The notes beneath the pieces are model-generated. The model had not been told where the DNA came from, ran no database searches, and saw only the letters and a program-made list of their open reading frames with translations. Positions 39,676 through 47,403 of a stretch of DNA of 47,403 bases are shown one piece after another. Numbering within the stretch: the first letter of the stretch is position 1; every line of letters starts with the position of its first letter. The DNA is from Acidimicrobiaceae bacterium (GTDB lineage: Bacteria; Actinomycetota; Acidimicrobiia; Acidimicrobiales; Aldehydirespiratoraceae), in assembly GCA_028819505.1 (NCBI GenBank), contig JAPPLH010000070.1, forward strand, positions 1 through 47,403, in the 5' to 3' direction. The position numbers and the translations under genes were made by a program.

Positions 39676-40362
39676 ATGGCAATGCTGGGACTCTCCGCCG
39701 ACGAACTGCTGACCACGACCCGCGCCGTGCGCAAGCGCCTGGACTTCGACCGCCCCGTCGATCCCGGGCTGGTGACCGAGTGCCTGGACATCGCGCTCCA
39801 AGCGCCCAGCGGCGGCAACCGCCAGGACTGGGTGTGGATGGTGGTCGCCGACCCAGCCAAGAAGACGGCGCTGGCCGGGCTCTACCGCCGGGCGTGGGCC
39901 GCCTACCGCGAGTCGCCGCACTTCCCCACCAACGAGCCGCCCCATGAGGACCCGTCCGTTCGGGCCTCCTTCGAACGGATCGCGGATTCGGCCCAGTACC
40001 TGTCCGACAACCTCGAGCGGGCGCCGCTGTTCCTGATCCCGTGCCTGGCCGTCAGCCGCGTCGACCGGCCGTCGTGGGGCGGAGCGGCATCGAGGCTCGG
40101 GTCGGTGATACAGGCGTCGTGGAGCTTCATGCTCGCCGCCCGGGAACGGGGACTCGGGACCTGCTGGACCACCCTGCACCTGGCCTACGAGCAGCAGGCC
40201 GCCGAGCTCCTGGGAATCCCCTACGACGAATGCACCCAGGTCGCGCTCATCCCCGTCGCCCACACCATCGGCACCGACTTCCGCCCCGGCAGGCGAGAGC
40301 CGCTGGACAAGGTGCTGCACTGGGACGGATGGAAGGGCGCCCCGCCGCCCCGCCGGCCGTGA
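39676..40362 (+). CDS. Nitroreductase-family flavoprotein
   Basis: This 228-aa protein has the nitroreductase core: TTTRAVRKRLDFDRPVDPGL, ALQAPSGGNRQDWVWMVVAD and AARERGLGTCWTTLH. These are FMN enzymes reducing nitro groups, quinones or flavins. A strong ribosome binding site (GGAGAAGGAG) precedes ATG 39676, one of the few genes here with a leader. The stop overlaps the bioA start by four bases (GTGA), so it is translationally coupled to the biotin genes; a role there is not known to me. Confidence 0.85.
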   Translation: MAMLGLSADELLTTTRAVRKRLDFDRPVDPGLVTECLDIALQAPSGGNRQDWVWMVVADPAKKTALAGLYRRAWAAYRESPHFPTNEPPHEDPSVRASFERIADSAQYLSDNLERAPLFLIPCLAVSRVDRPSWGGAASRLGSVIQASWSFMLAARERGLGTCWTTLHLAYEQQAAELLGIPYDECTQVALIPVAHTIGTDFRPGRREPLDKVLHWDGWKGAPPPRRP

Positions 40363-41660
40363 CCGCGGCCGACTGGGCCCGGCGCGACGCCGCCGTCGTG
40401 TGGCATGGCTTCACCCAGATGGCTGCCTACGAGGGCTCGACCCCGGTCATCGTGGAGCGGGGCGAGGGCAACTACCTCTACGACACCGACGGCCGGCGCT
40501 ATCTGGACGCCATCTCGTCGCTGTGGGTCGTCACGCTCGGCCACGCCGACCCGGATCTGAACCGAGCGGCCCTCGCGCAGCTCGAACGCATCAGCCACTC
40601 CACCCTGCTGGGCAACGGCAACACCGCCGCCATCACGCTGGCTGAGGCCCTGCGCGACGTGGTGCCGGTGACCGGGCCCCACTTCCTGTTCGCGTCGGAC
40701 GGGGCCGCCGCGGTGGAGCAGGCCATCAAGATCGCCTTCCAGTACTGGCACAACCTCGGCGTGCGGGGCCGCACGTCGTACCTGGCCCTGGGCGACGCCT
40801 ACCACGGCGACTCGGTCGGGTCGCTGTCGGTGGGCGACGGCGGCTTCGGAACCGACCTGTTCGACCCGCTGCGCTTCGGCGTCCTCCGCACCCCCGGATA
40901 CGACGACCCGGACTGGGTGTCCAAGGCGGTCGCGGTCCTCGACGAGCACCACGACCGGCTGGCCGCGGCCGTCGTCGAGCCGCTGGTCCAGGGAGCGGCC
41001 GGGATGCTGGTCACCGACCCCGACCGGGTGGCCGCCTTCGCCGGGGCGGTCCAGGCCCGGGGAGTGCCGCTCGTCTGCGACGAGGTCGCCACCGGGTTCG
41101 GCCGCACCGGCGCGATGTTCGCCAGCCAGCTGTGCGGGATCCGGCCCGACCTGATGTGCCTGGGCAAGGGCATCACCGGCGGGTACCTGCCCCTGTCGGC
41201 CACGGTGGCCGCCTCCCACATCTTCGAGGCGTTCCTGGGCGAGGACCTCGGGCCCCGCACCTTCTATCACGGGCACTCCTACAGCGGCAACGCCCTCGCC
41301 TGCGCGGTGGCGGCCCGCCACCTGGAACTGATAGTCGAACGCGGCCTGATCGACCGGGCCGTCGCAGCCGCTGAACGGCTCGGCGACGCGCTGGCCCCGG
41401 TCGCGGCCCTGCCCGCGGTGAGGGAGGTCCGCCGCCGGGGCCTCATGACCGGCGTCGAGCTGAACCCTCCCGCGGGGGCCTCGAGATGGGGGCGACGGGT
41501 CTGCGCGGCCGCGGTCTCCGCCGGAGTCCTGCTGCGACCTCTGGGCGATGTCGTGGTGGTGATGCCCCCGCTGTCGATCACCGACGACGAGATCGACACC
41601 ATCGCCCGGACCCTGGCGTCGGCCATCGAAGAGGTAGCCGCCGAGGACGCCGAGGCATGA
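40359..41660 (+). CDS. bioA: Adenosylmethionine-8-amino-7-oxononanoate aminotransferase
   Basis: This 433-aa class III PLP aminotransferase converts KAPA to DAPA in biotin synthesis. Motifs: SSLWVVTLGHADPDLNRA, LFASDGAAAVEQAIKIAFQY (PLP phosphate binding), ALGDAYHGDSVGSLSVGD and the PLP lysine K270 in MCLGKGITGGYLPLS. The WHGFTQM segment is the substrate region of BioA, and the downstream bioF and bioD genes confirm the role. I start at GTG 40359, overlapping the nitroreductase stop; the frame is open to 40041 within that gene. Confidence 0.93.
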   Translation: MTAADWARRDAAVVWHGFTQMAAYEGSTPVIVERGEGNYLYDTDGRRYLDAISSLWVVTLGHADPDLNRAALAQLERISHSTLLGNGNTAAITLAEALRDVVPVTGPHFLFASDGAAAVEQAIKIAFQYWHNLGVRGRTSYLALGDAYHGDSVGSLSVGDGGFGTDLFDPLRFGVLRTPGYDDPDWVSKAVAVLDEHHDRLAAAVVEPLVQGAAGMLVTDPDRVAAFAGAVQARGVPLVCDEVATGFGRTGAMFASQLCGIRPDLMCLGKGITGGYLPLSATVAASHIFEAFLGEDLGPRTFYHGHSYSGNALACAVAARHLELIVERGLIDRAVAAAERLGDALAPVAALPAVREVRRRGLMTGVELNPPAGASRWGRRVCAAAVSAGVLLRPLGDVVVVMPPLSITDDEIDTIARTLASAIEEVAAEDAEA

Positions 41661-41663
41661 CTT

Positions 41664-41699
41664 CCCGCTCCTGTTCGCTGCGCTCACGGGCCGCTCGGG
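41664..41699. repeat. 36-bp repeat related to 47271-47306
   Basis: CCCGCTCCTGTTCGCTGCGC starts the unit, which matches the unit at 47271-47306 at about 31 of 36 positions. Both lie shortly after a stop codon (bioA, NTF2-like gene). Confidence 0.55.
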
Positions 41700-41732
41700 C
41701 CACGGCCTCGCTAGGCGCTTAGGGGAGTCTCG

Positions 41733-42876
<1,144 letters not shown>

Positions 42877-42884
<8 letters not shown>

Positions 42885-43569
42885 CCCAGTGGCTGCGCCC
42901 GGAGCCCAGACCCGCCCCGAAGTCGTCGTCTTCGTCGCCGGCACCGGCACCGAGGTGGGCAAGACCTGGGCGGCGGCCGAGCTGGCCCGGGTCCTGCGGG
43001 ACAGGGGGTGCGTCGTCGCGGCGTGCAAGCCGGTCCAGTCCCACGACCCGGACGAGGCCGGCCCGACCGACGCGGCTGCGCTGGCCGCGGCCACCGGCCA
43101 GCACCCCGACGACGTCTGCCCGCCCGAGCACACCTACCCGGTGCCGCTGGCCCCGCCCATGGCCGCCGACAAGCTCGGTCGGATCTGCCCCACCGTCGAC
43201 GAACTGGCCACGATTTGCCGATTCGGCTCGACGGTCGGCATCGGGCTGGTGGAGGGCGTGGGCGGCCTCTACTCGCCGGTGGCTCCGGATGGGCACAACC
43301 TGGACCTGATCGAGCGGATCGAGCCTGACCTGGTCATCGTGGTGGCGCCGGCCGGCCTCGGCGGCATCCACGACTCGATGGCCTGCGCGTCGCCGCTGGC
43401 CGCCTACCGCCACGCGGTGTTCCTCAACCGCTTCGATCCCCGGATCGAGGTCCACTCCCTGAACCTGCGGTGGCTGCGCGACGCGGGCCTGGCCGTGGCG
43501 ACCAGCCTGCCCGAATTGGCAGACATCGTGGGCACGGACCCCGTGGGACGGCCCCGCGGCGGCGATTGA
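42877..43569 (+). CDS. bioD: Dethiobiotin synthetase
   Basis: This 230-aa protein closes the ureido ring of dethiobiotin using ATP and CO2. The P-loop is AGTGTEVGKT (21-30), CKPVQSHDPDEAGPTDAAAL follows, and VEGVGGLYSPVAP is the second conserved loop. The ATG overlaps the bioF stop. BioB, the last enzyme, is not in the window. Confidence 0.92.
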
Positions 43570-43587
43570 TCTAGTCTGCGGTGCGGC

Positions 43588-45240
43588 ATGAGCCTGCAAG
43601 TCAGCGACAAGCTCCAAGGGCTGCGAGGAGACGTCTTCGGGGGGATGACCGCGGCCGTCGTGGCCCTGCCCCTGTCACTCGCCTTCGGCGTCGCTTCGGG
43701 CATTGGCGCTGTCGAGGGTCTGTACAGCGCCGTCGTGGTGGGCATGCTCGCCGCGCTGCTGGGCGGATCGAAGACCCAGATCTCGGGACCCACCGCCCCG
43801 CTGTCGGTGGCGATGGCGGTCGTGTTCGTCGACTACGCCGACGGGGAACTGTCCAAGGCCCTGGCCATCGTGGCCATGGCCGGGGTCATCCAGGTGCTGC
43901 TCGGCGTGCTGCGGCTCGGCACCTTCGTGGCCTACACGCCCTATGCGGTGGTGTCGGGGTTCACCAGCGCGGTCGGCCTGATCATCATCATCGTCCAGGT
44001 GCTGCCGTTCTTCGGCACCGAGGTGGCCCTCGGCGGCGCGCTCAAGTCTCTGCGCGCCTGGCCGGACGCAGTCGCCGGCGCCGACCCGAGCGCGCTCGCG
44101 CTGGGGCTCATCACCCTGGCCGTGTGCATCTTCTGGCCGGGACGGCTTCAGCGGTTCCTGCCGCCTTCAGTGGCCGCGCTGATCATCGGAACGCTGGTAG
44201 GCGTGCTGTGGCTGAGCGAGGCGCCGACCATCGGCGAGGTTCCCACCGGCCTCCCCGACCTGATGGTTCCCGAGCTCAGCTTCGGCGATCTGGGCAGCGC
44301 CCTGCCGGCGGCGGTCACCATCGCCCTGCTCGGCTCCATCAACAGCCTCCTCACCGCCAGGGTGGCCGACTCGCTGACCCGCCAGAACCACGACCCCAGC
44401 CGGGAACTGATGGGTGCCGGGGTGGCCAACGTGGTGGTGGCGTTCATCGGCGGAGTCCCGGGCGCGGGGGCCACGTCATGCACGGTGGCCAACGTGAAGG
44501 CCGGCGGCCGCTCCAGGGTCTCCGGGGTGCTGTGCGCCACCATCCTGGCCGCGCTGGTCCTGGGACTGGGGCGCTACGTCGACGCCATACCCCACGCCGT
44601 GCTGGCAGGCATCCTCATCAAGATCGGGTTCAACATCATCGACTGGCGCTACCTGGCCCACATACACCGCGTCCCGAAGGAGAACGTGGTGGTCCTGGCG
44701 CTGACTCTCGTCCTGTCCATCGTCTCGGACCTGGTGATCGCAGTGGCCGTCGGCCTGGTGATGGCGGCGCTGACCGGGGCCCGCCAGGTGGAGCGCTTGG
44801 AGCTCGACAAGGTGATCTCGACCCCGCTGCTCGACATGACCTTCCTGGCCGACCCCGAAGCCGACGACGATGCCTTCGACGTCGACGACGACAACGACCC
44901 GTTCGCGGCCCGGGTCGGCCTCCTGTCGCTGCGGGGCAGCTTCACCTCGGCCTCGTCCACCCGGCTCTTCAAGACCATCAACCACGACATGGCCGAGCAC
45001 GAAGTGGTGATCTTCGACTTCACCGACACCGTGTACGTGGACGACAGCGCCGCCCTGACCATCGGCCAGCTGGCCGACACGGCGCGCGACGCCGACACCC
45101 AGTGCATCGTGTTGGGCATGTCCGGCATGTCCGACACCAGCGTCTACGCGCTGAACGTGCTGCGGGAGATACCCGAGGAGAACTTCGTCGAGGATCTCGA
45201 CGAGGCCCGGATCGTCGCCCGCCGCCTGCTCGGCGCCTAG
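43588..45240 (+). CDS. SulP-family anion transporter with STAS domain
   Basis: This 550-aa protein has a SulP membrane domain of about 12-14 helices (VVALPLSLAFGVASGIGAVE; GGSKTQISGPTAPLSVAMAV; VVSGFTSAVGLIIII) and a C-terminal STAS domain (about 440-550: HEVVIFDFTDTVYVDDSAAL). SulP proteins carry sulfate, bicarbonate or dicarboxylates. A very acidic linker (EADDDAFDVDDDND) joins the two domains. ATG 43588 is 18 bp after the bioD stop; TAGTCT in between may be a separate promoter. A bicarbonate role would fit with the biotin genes next door, but that is speculation. Confidence 0.9.
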   Translation: MSLQVSDKLQGLRGDVFGGMTAAVVALPLSLAFGVASGIGAVEGLYSAVVVGMLAALLGGSKTQISGPTAPLSVAMAVVFVDYADGELSKALAIVAMAGVIQVLLGVLRLGTFVAYTPYAVVSGFTSAVGLIIIIVQVLPFFGTEVALGGALKSLRAWPDAVAGADPSALALGLITLAVCIFWPGRLQRFLPPSVAALIIGTLVGVLWLSEAPTIGEVPTGLPDLMVPELSFGDLGSALPAAVTIALLGSINSLLTARVADSLTRQNHDPSRELMGAGVANVVVAFIGGVPGAGATSCTVANVKAGGRSRVSGVLCATILAALVLGLGRYVDAIPHAVLAGILIKIGFNIIDWRYLAHIHRVPKENVVVLALTLVLSIVSDLVIAVAVGLVMAALTGARQVERLELDKVISTPLLDMTFLADPEADDDAFDVDDDNDPFAARVGLLSLRGSFTSASSTRLFKTINHDMAEHEVVIFDFTDTVYVDDSAALTIGQLADTARDADTQCIVLGMSGMSDTSVYALNVLREIPEENFVEDLDEARIVARRLLGA

Positions 45241-45245
45241 CGGTC

Positions 45246-46094
45246 GTGGCGTCCGGCGATCGCGCTCTGCCGTTCGAGCCGGAGCGTTTCGAGACGATCC
45301 GGGTCGACGTCGCCGACCACGTCTGCCGTGTCACCCTCGACCGGCCCGAGGTGCTGAACGCCTTCAACGACCGGATGCGCTCCGAGATCCGGTCCACCTG
45401 GCGGGCGCTGCGCACGATGGACGAGGCGAGGGTCGTGGTGTTGGCCGCCGCCGGCGAGAAGGCCTTCTGCGCGGGCGTCGACCGCTCCGAGGATCTGGTG
45501 GCCCTCGAGGGCGCGGGCGGCAAGCTCTACGGCACCTCGAACAACTACATGTACGACGACCCCGGCGACGACATAGGCCCCAAGGCGTGCGACCTGTGGA
45601 AGCCGGTGATCGCCGCGGTCAACGGCATCTGCTGCGCCGGCGCCTTCTACCTGGTGGCCGAATCCGACATCGTCATCGCCGCCGAGAACGCCACCTTCTT
45701 CGACCCCCACGTGACCTACGGGATGGCGGCGGTGTACGAGCCGATGAAGCTGGTGCCGCGGATGCCGCTGGGCGAGGTCCTGCGGCTCGCTCTGGTCGGG
45801 AACCACGAACGCATGACGGCACAGACCGCGCAGCGGGTCGGGCTGGTGTCGGAGGTGGTGCCCCCCGCCGACTTGGGGGACGCCGCCGACCGGCTGGCGA
45901 AGATCATCGCGTCGCAGCCGCCCGACGCCGTGCAGGGCACCCTCCGGGCCGTCTGGGCCGCCAGCGACATGGGCCGTCTCGATGCGCTGGCGATGGCCCC
46001 GTCGATCCTCACCGCCGGAACCAGCGTCGACGCGCTGGCCGAGGGCCAAGCCGCCTTCTCGGAAGGCAAGCGGACCGAGCCCCGCCTGCGCTGA
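45246..46094 (+). CDS. Enoyl-CoA hydratase/isomerase family protein
   Basis: This 282-aa crotonase-fold protein begins with VCRVTLDRPEVLNAFNDRMR, has the oxyanion-hole strand AAGEKAFCAGVDRSED and the second one in AAVNGICCAGAFYLVAESDI. The usual catalytic Glu positions near the second strand are not obvious (AFYLVAESD, then FDPHVTYGM), so it may be an isomerase or another crotonase-type enzyme. GTG 45246 lies 5 bp after the SulP stop, so the genes are co-transcribed. The 3' end including the stop codon is repeated 72 bp downstream. Confidence 0.85.
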   Translation: MASGDRALPFEPERFETIRVDVADHVCRVTLDRPEVLNAFNDRMRSEIRSTWRALRTMDEARVVVLAAAGEKAFCAGVDRSEDLVALEGAGGKLYGTSNNYMYDDPGDDIGPKACDLWKPVIAAVNGICCAGAFYLVAESDIVIAAENATFFDPHVTYGMAAVYEPMKLVPRMPLGEVLRLALVGNHERMTAQTAQRVGLVSEVVPPADLGDAADRLAKIIASQPPDAVQGTLRAVWAASDMGRLDALAMAPSILTAGTSVDALAEGQAAFSEGKRTEPRLR

Positions 46095-46167
46095 GCTGGT
46101 ACCTCGGGTTCATCACCCCCGACCAGTCAGCCGGAAGGCAAGCGGAACGAGCCCCGCCTGCGCTGAG
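46061..46167. repeat. Direct repeat pair, 35-bp arms including the stop codon
   Basis: GGAAGGCAAGCGGACCGAGC starts arm 1 (46061-46095); arm 2 (46133-46167) differs at one base. The spacer is 37 bp. Arm 1 is the last 11 codons and stop of the hydratase gene; arm 2 repeats it outside the gene. Confidence 0.9.
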
Positions 46168-46281
46168 GCCGAGCCTCGGCCCGTCTCGATCGTGCGGCGA
46201 TGCTAGATTGGCCGCTGCCAGTGGACCTACGGCGGCGACGAGCCCGACATCGGTGACGGAGGGACCCAGGAGTAACCGGAC

Positions 46282-46752
46282 ATGGCCGACACATACGCAG
46301 TCCACCCGCCGCACGCCCGCTGGACCCATGTGGCCCTGCGGGTCACCGACATCCACGCCAGCATCGACTGGTACACCACCCACACCCCGCTCAAGCTGCT
46401 GGACAAACGGGAGGACACCGACGGCTACGGCGCCTGGCTCGGCCACGACGACTCCCCCGACAAGCCCTTCATCCTGGTGCTGGCCCAGTTCTTCCCCGAG
46501 TCCGACCCGTTCAAGGACGCGCCCATCGCCACGCTGGCGCCCTTCGCCCACCTGGGCGTGGAGGTGACCAGCCGGGAGGAGCTCGACGCCGCCGCCGAGC
46601 AGGCCAGGGCCGAGGGCTGCCTGGCCATGCCGCCCACCGACATGCCCGCGCCCATCGGGTACATCTGCATGATCAGCGATCCCGACGGCAACATGATCGA
46701 GCTCAGCTACGACCAGGGCGTCTACGCGCACGCCCAGAAGGTGATGCACTGA
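46282..46752 (+). CDS. VOC (glyoxalase/dioxygenase) superfamily protein
   Basis: This 156-aa protein has two beta-alpha-beta-beta-beta modules: ARWTHVALRVTDIHASIDWY and FAHLGVEVTSREELDAAAEQ, ending in YICMISDPDGNMIELSYDQG, with metal-binding His20-type and Glu residues in the usual places. It could be a lyase, dioxygenase or isomerase. A good ribosome binding site (CAGGAG) precedes the ATG. Its 3' end, including the stop, is duplicated 75 bp downstream. Confidence 0.85.
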   Translation: MADTYAVHPPHARWTHVALRVTDIHASIDWYTTHTPLKLLDKREDTDGYGAWLGHDDSPDKPFILVLAQFFPESDPFKDAPIATLAPFAHLGVEVTSREELDAAAEQARAEGCLAMPPTDMPAPIGYICMISDPDGNMIELSYDQGVYAHAQKVMH

Positions 46753-46829
46753 ACGGGACCGACGCCGGAGCTCCCGCCGACGCCCCGACCCGGCGTCCAC
46801 GCGCACGCCCAGAACGTGACGCGCTGAAC
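46719..46829. repeat. Direct repeat pair, 36-bp arms including the stop codon
   Basis: CGTCTACGCGCACGCCCAGA starts arm 1 (46719-46754), which ends just past the VOC stop codon. Arm 2 (46794-46829) matches with four changes and also ends CTGAAC. Spacer 39 bp, period 75. Confidence 0.9.
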
Positions 46830-46838
46830 ATATCCGAG

Positions 46839-47234
46839 GTGGGGGGAGGCGCGGCCGAGGCGACGCGGGCCGTCGCGGCGTCCTATCTGGCCTCGTTCGC
46901 CACCGGCGATCCTGAGACGGTGGCCGCGCACGTCGGCGACGGCTTCGTCAACGAGCACACCAGCGCACTCGGATCGCCAAGCCGCGGCAAGGCGGCATAC
47001 CGGGAGCGTCTGGCCGACTTCCTGGCCACATTCTCGGGTCTGGCCTACGAGGCCGCCGACATCGTGGTCGAGGGCGACCGGGCGGTCGCCGCCTACGTGA
47101 TGCGAGCCGAAGTGGACGGAGCCCCGATCGAAATCCAAGGAGTGATGCGGCTGACGATCTCCGGCGGGCTGATCGAGCGCCGGGTCGACTACTTCGACAG
47201 CCTGACCTTCCTGCGCCAGACCGGCCAGGCCTAG
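46839..47234 (+). CDS. NTF2-like (SnoaL-type) protein
   Basis: This 131-aa protein has the SnoaL/NTF2-like fold: AASYLASFATGDPETVAAHV, FVNEHTSALGSPSRGKAAYR, then YEAADIVVEGDRAVAAYVMR and LIERRVDYFDSLTFLRQ, typical of polyketide-cyclase-like or limonene-epoxide-hydrolase-like proteins. GTG 46839 is the assumed start, 9 bp after the repeat arm. Function unknown. Confidence 0.8.
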   Translation: MGGGAAEATRAVAASYLASFATGDPETVAAHVGDGFVNEHTSALGSPSRGKAAYRERLADFLATFSGLAYEAADIVVEGDRAVAAYVMRAEVDGAPIEIQGVMRLTISGGLIERRVDYFDSLTFLRQTGQA

Positions 47235-47280
47235 AAGCGGGGCAACCACCCGAGCCGCCCGCTCGTGTCTCCCGCTCCTG

Positions 47281-47403
47281 TCCGCTCCGCTCTCGGACAG
47301 CTCGGGAATTCTCGGTGCGGGTCAGCCCGGGGGCGGAGGTGATCCGCTCCGCTCTCGGACAGCTCGGGAATTCTCGGTGCGGGTCAGCCCGGGGGCGGAG
47401 GTG
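47281..47403. repeat. 61-bp tandem duplication at the window edge
   Basis: TCCGCTCCGCTCTCGGACAG begins both copies (47281-47341 and 47343-47403), which are identical, with one base between them. The array may go on past the window. Inside, CTGTCC and GGACAG could pair as a hairpin. Confidence 0.9.

Overview
The window is a 47.4 kb piece of a high-GC chromosome. The gene content points to an actinobacterium, and I lean to the Acidimicrobiia: four luciferase-like (LLM/F420-type) oxidoreductases, GTG and TTG starts, many leaderless genes with a TAnnnT box 5-7 bases before the start codon, and TadE/TadG-like pilus genes. The lineage is inferred from gene content; there is no rRNA or tRNA gene in the window to anchor it.

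Region 1 (about 1-22.1 kb) is an accessory island. At its left is a type II CBASS anti-phage operon on the minus strand (5106 down to 724): a CD-NTase, a Cap2 E1-E2 ligase, a Cap3 JAMM peptidase and a Cap4 nuclease-SAVED effector, each start overlapping the preceding stop. Divergent from it is a two-gene control module, an XRE repressor (CapH-like) and an ImmA/IrrE peptidase (CapP-like) carrying a cysteine-rich tail. Next come an SMC/RecF-like ATPase cut short by a 170-bp copy of a pilus gene, a 534-aa protein with a HEPN motif, and a graveyard of toxin-antitoxin genes: DUF433 with a frameshifted DUF5615 partner, a HipA remnant, an AbiEii-like remnant, and an apparently intact MNT/HEPN pair. 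The same stretch holds decaying Tad-like pilus genes and an unassigned 652-aa/104-aa gene pair preceded by five helically phased TGTGGAT-type repeats. Pieces of one ISL3-family element lie at 1-113 (plus), 10.2-10.7 kb (minus) and 16.6-17.4 kb (minus), bracketing the island.

Region 2 (about 19-24.5 kb) grades into chromosome-like content: a LuxR-type regulator, a DUF1697 protein, and a DNA-alkylation repair pair (an Ada/AlkA-type glycosylase followed with overlap by a methylguanine methyltransferase).

Region 3 (24.8-47.4 kb) is metabolic: LLM oxidoreductases, an AhpD-like protein, a serine hydrolase, an acyl-CoA synthetase, an MFS exporter, an ABC exporter (ATPase plus FtsX permease), a nitroreductase followed by bioA-bioF-bioD (no bioB here), a SulP transporter, an enoyl-CoA hydratase, a VOC protein and two NTF2-like proteins.

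Two signals run across the window. First, leaderless promoters are the rule for lone genes. Second, seven loci, mostly at gene 3' ends, carry a local direct duplication with a period of 60-75 bp; five of these have a repeat-spacer-repeat layout but each uses its own repeat. No CRISPR array, tRNA or rRNA was seen.
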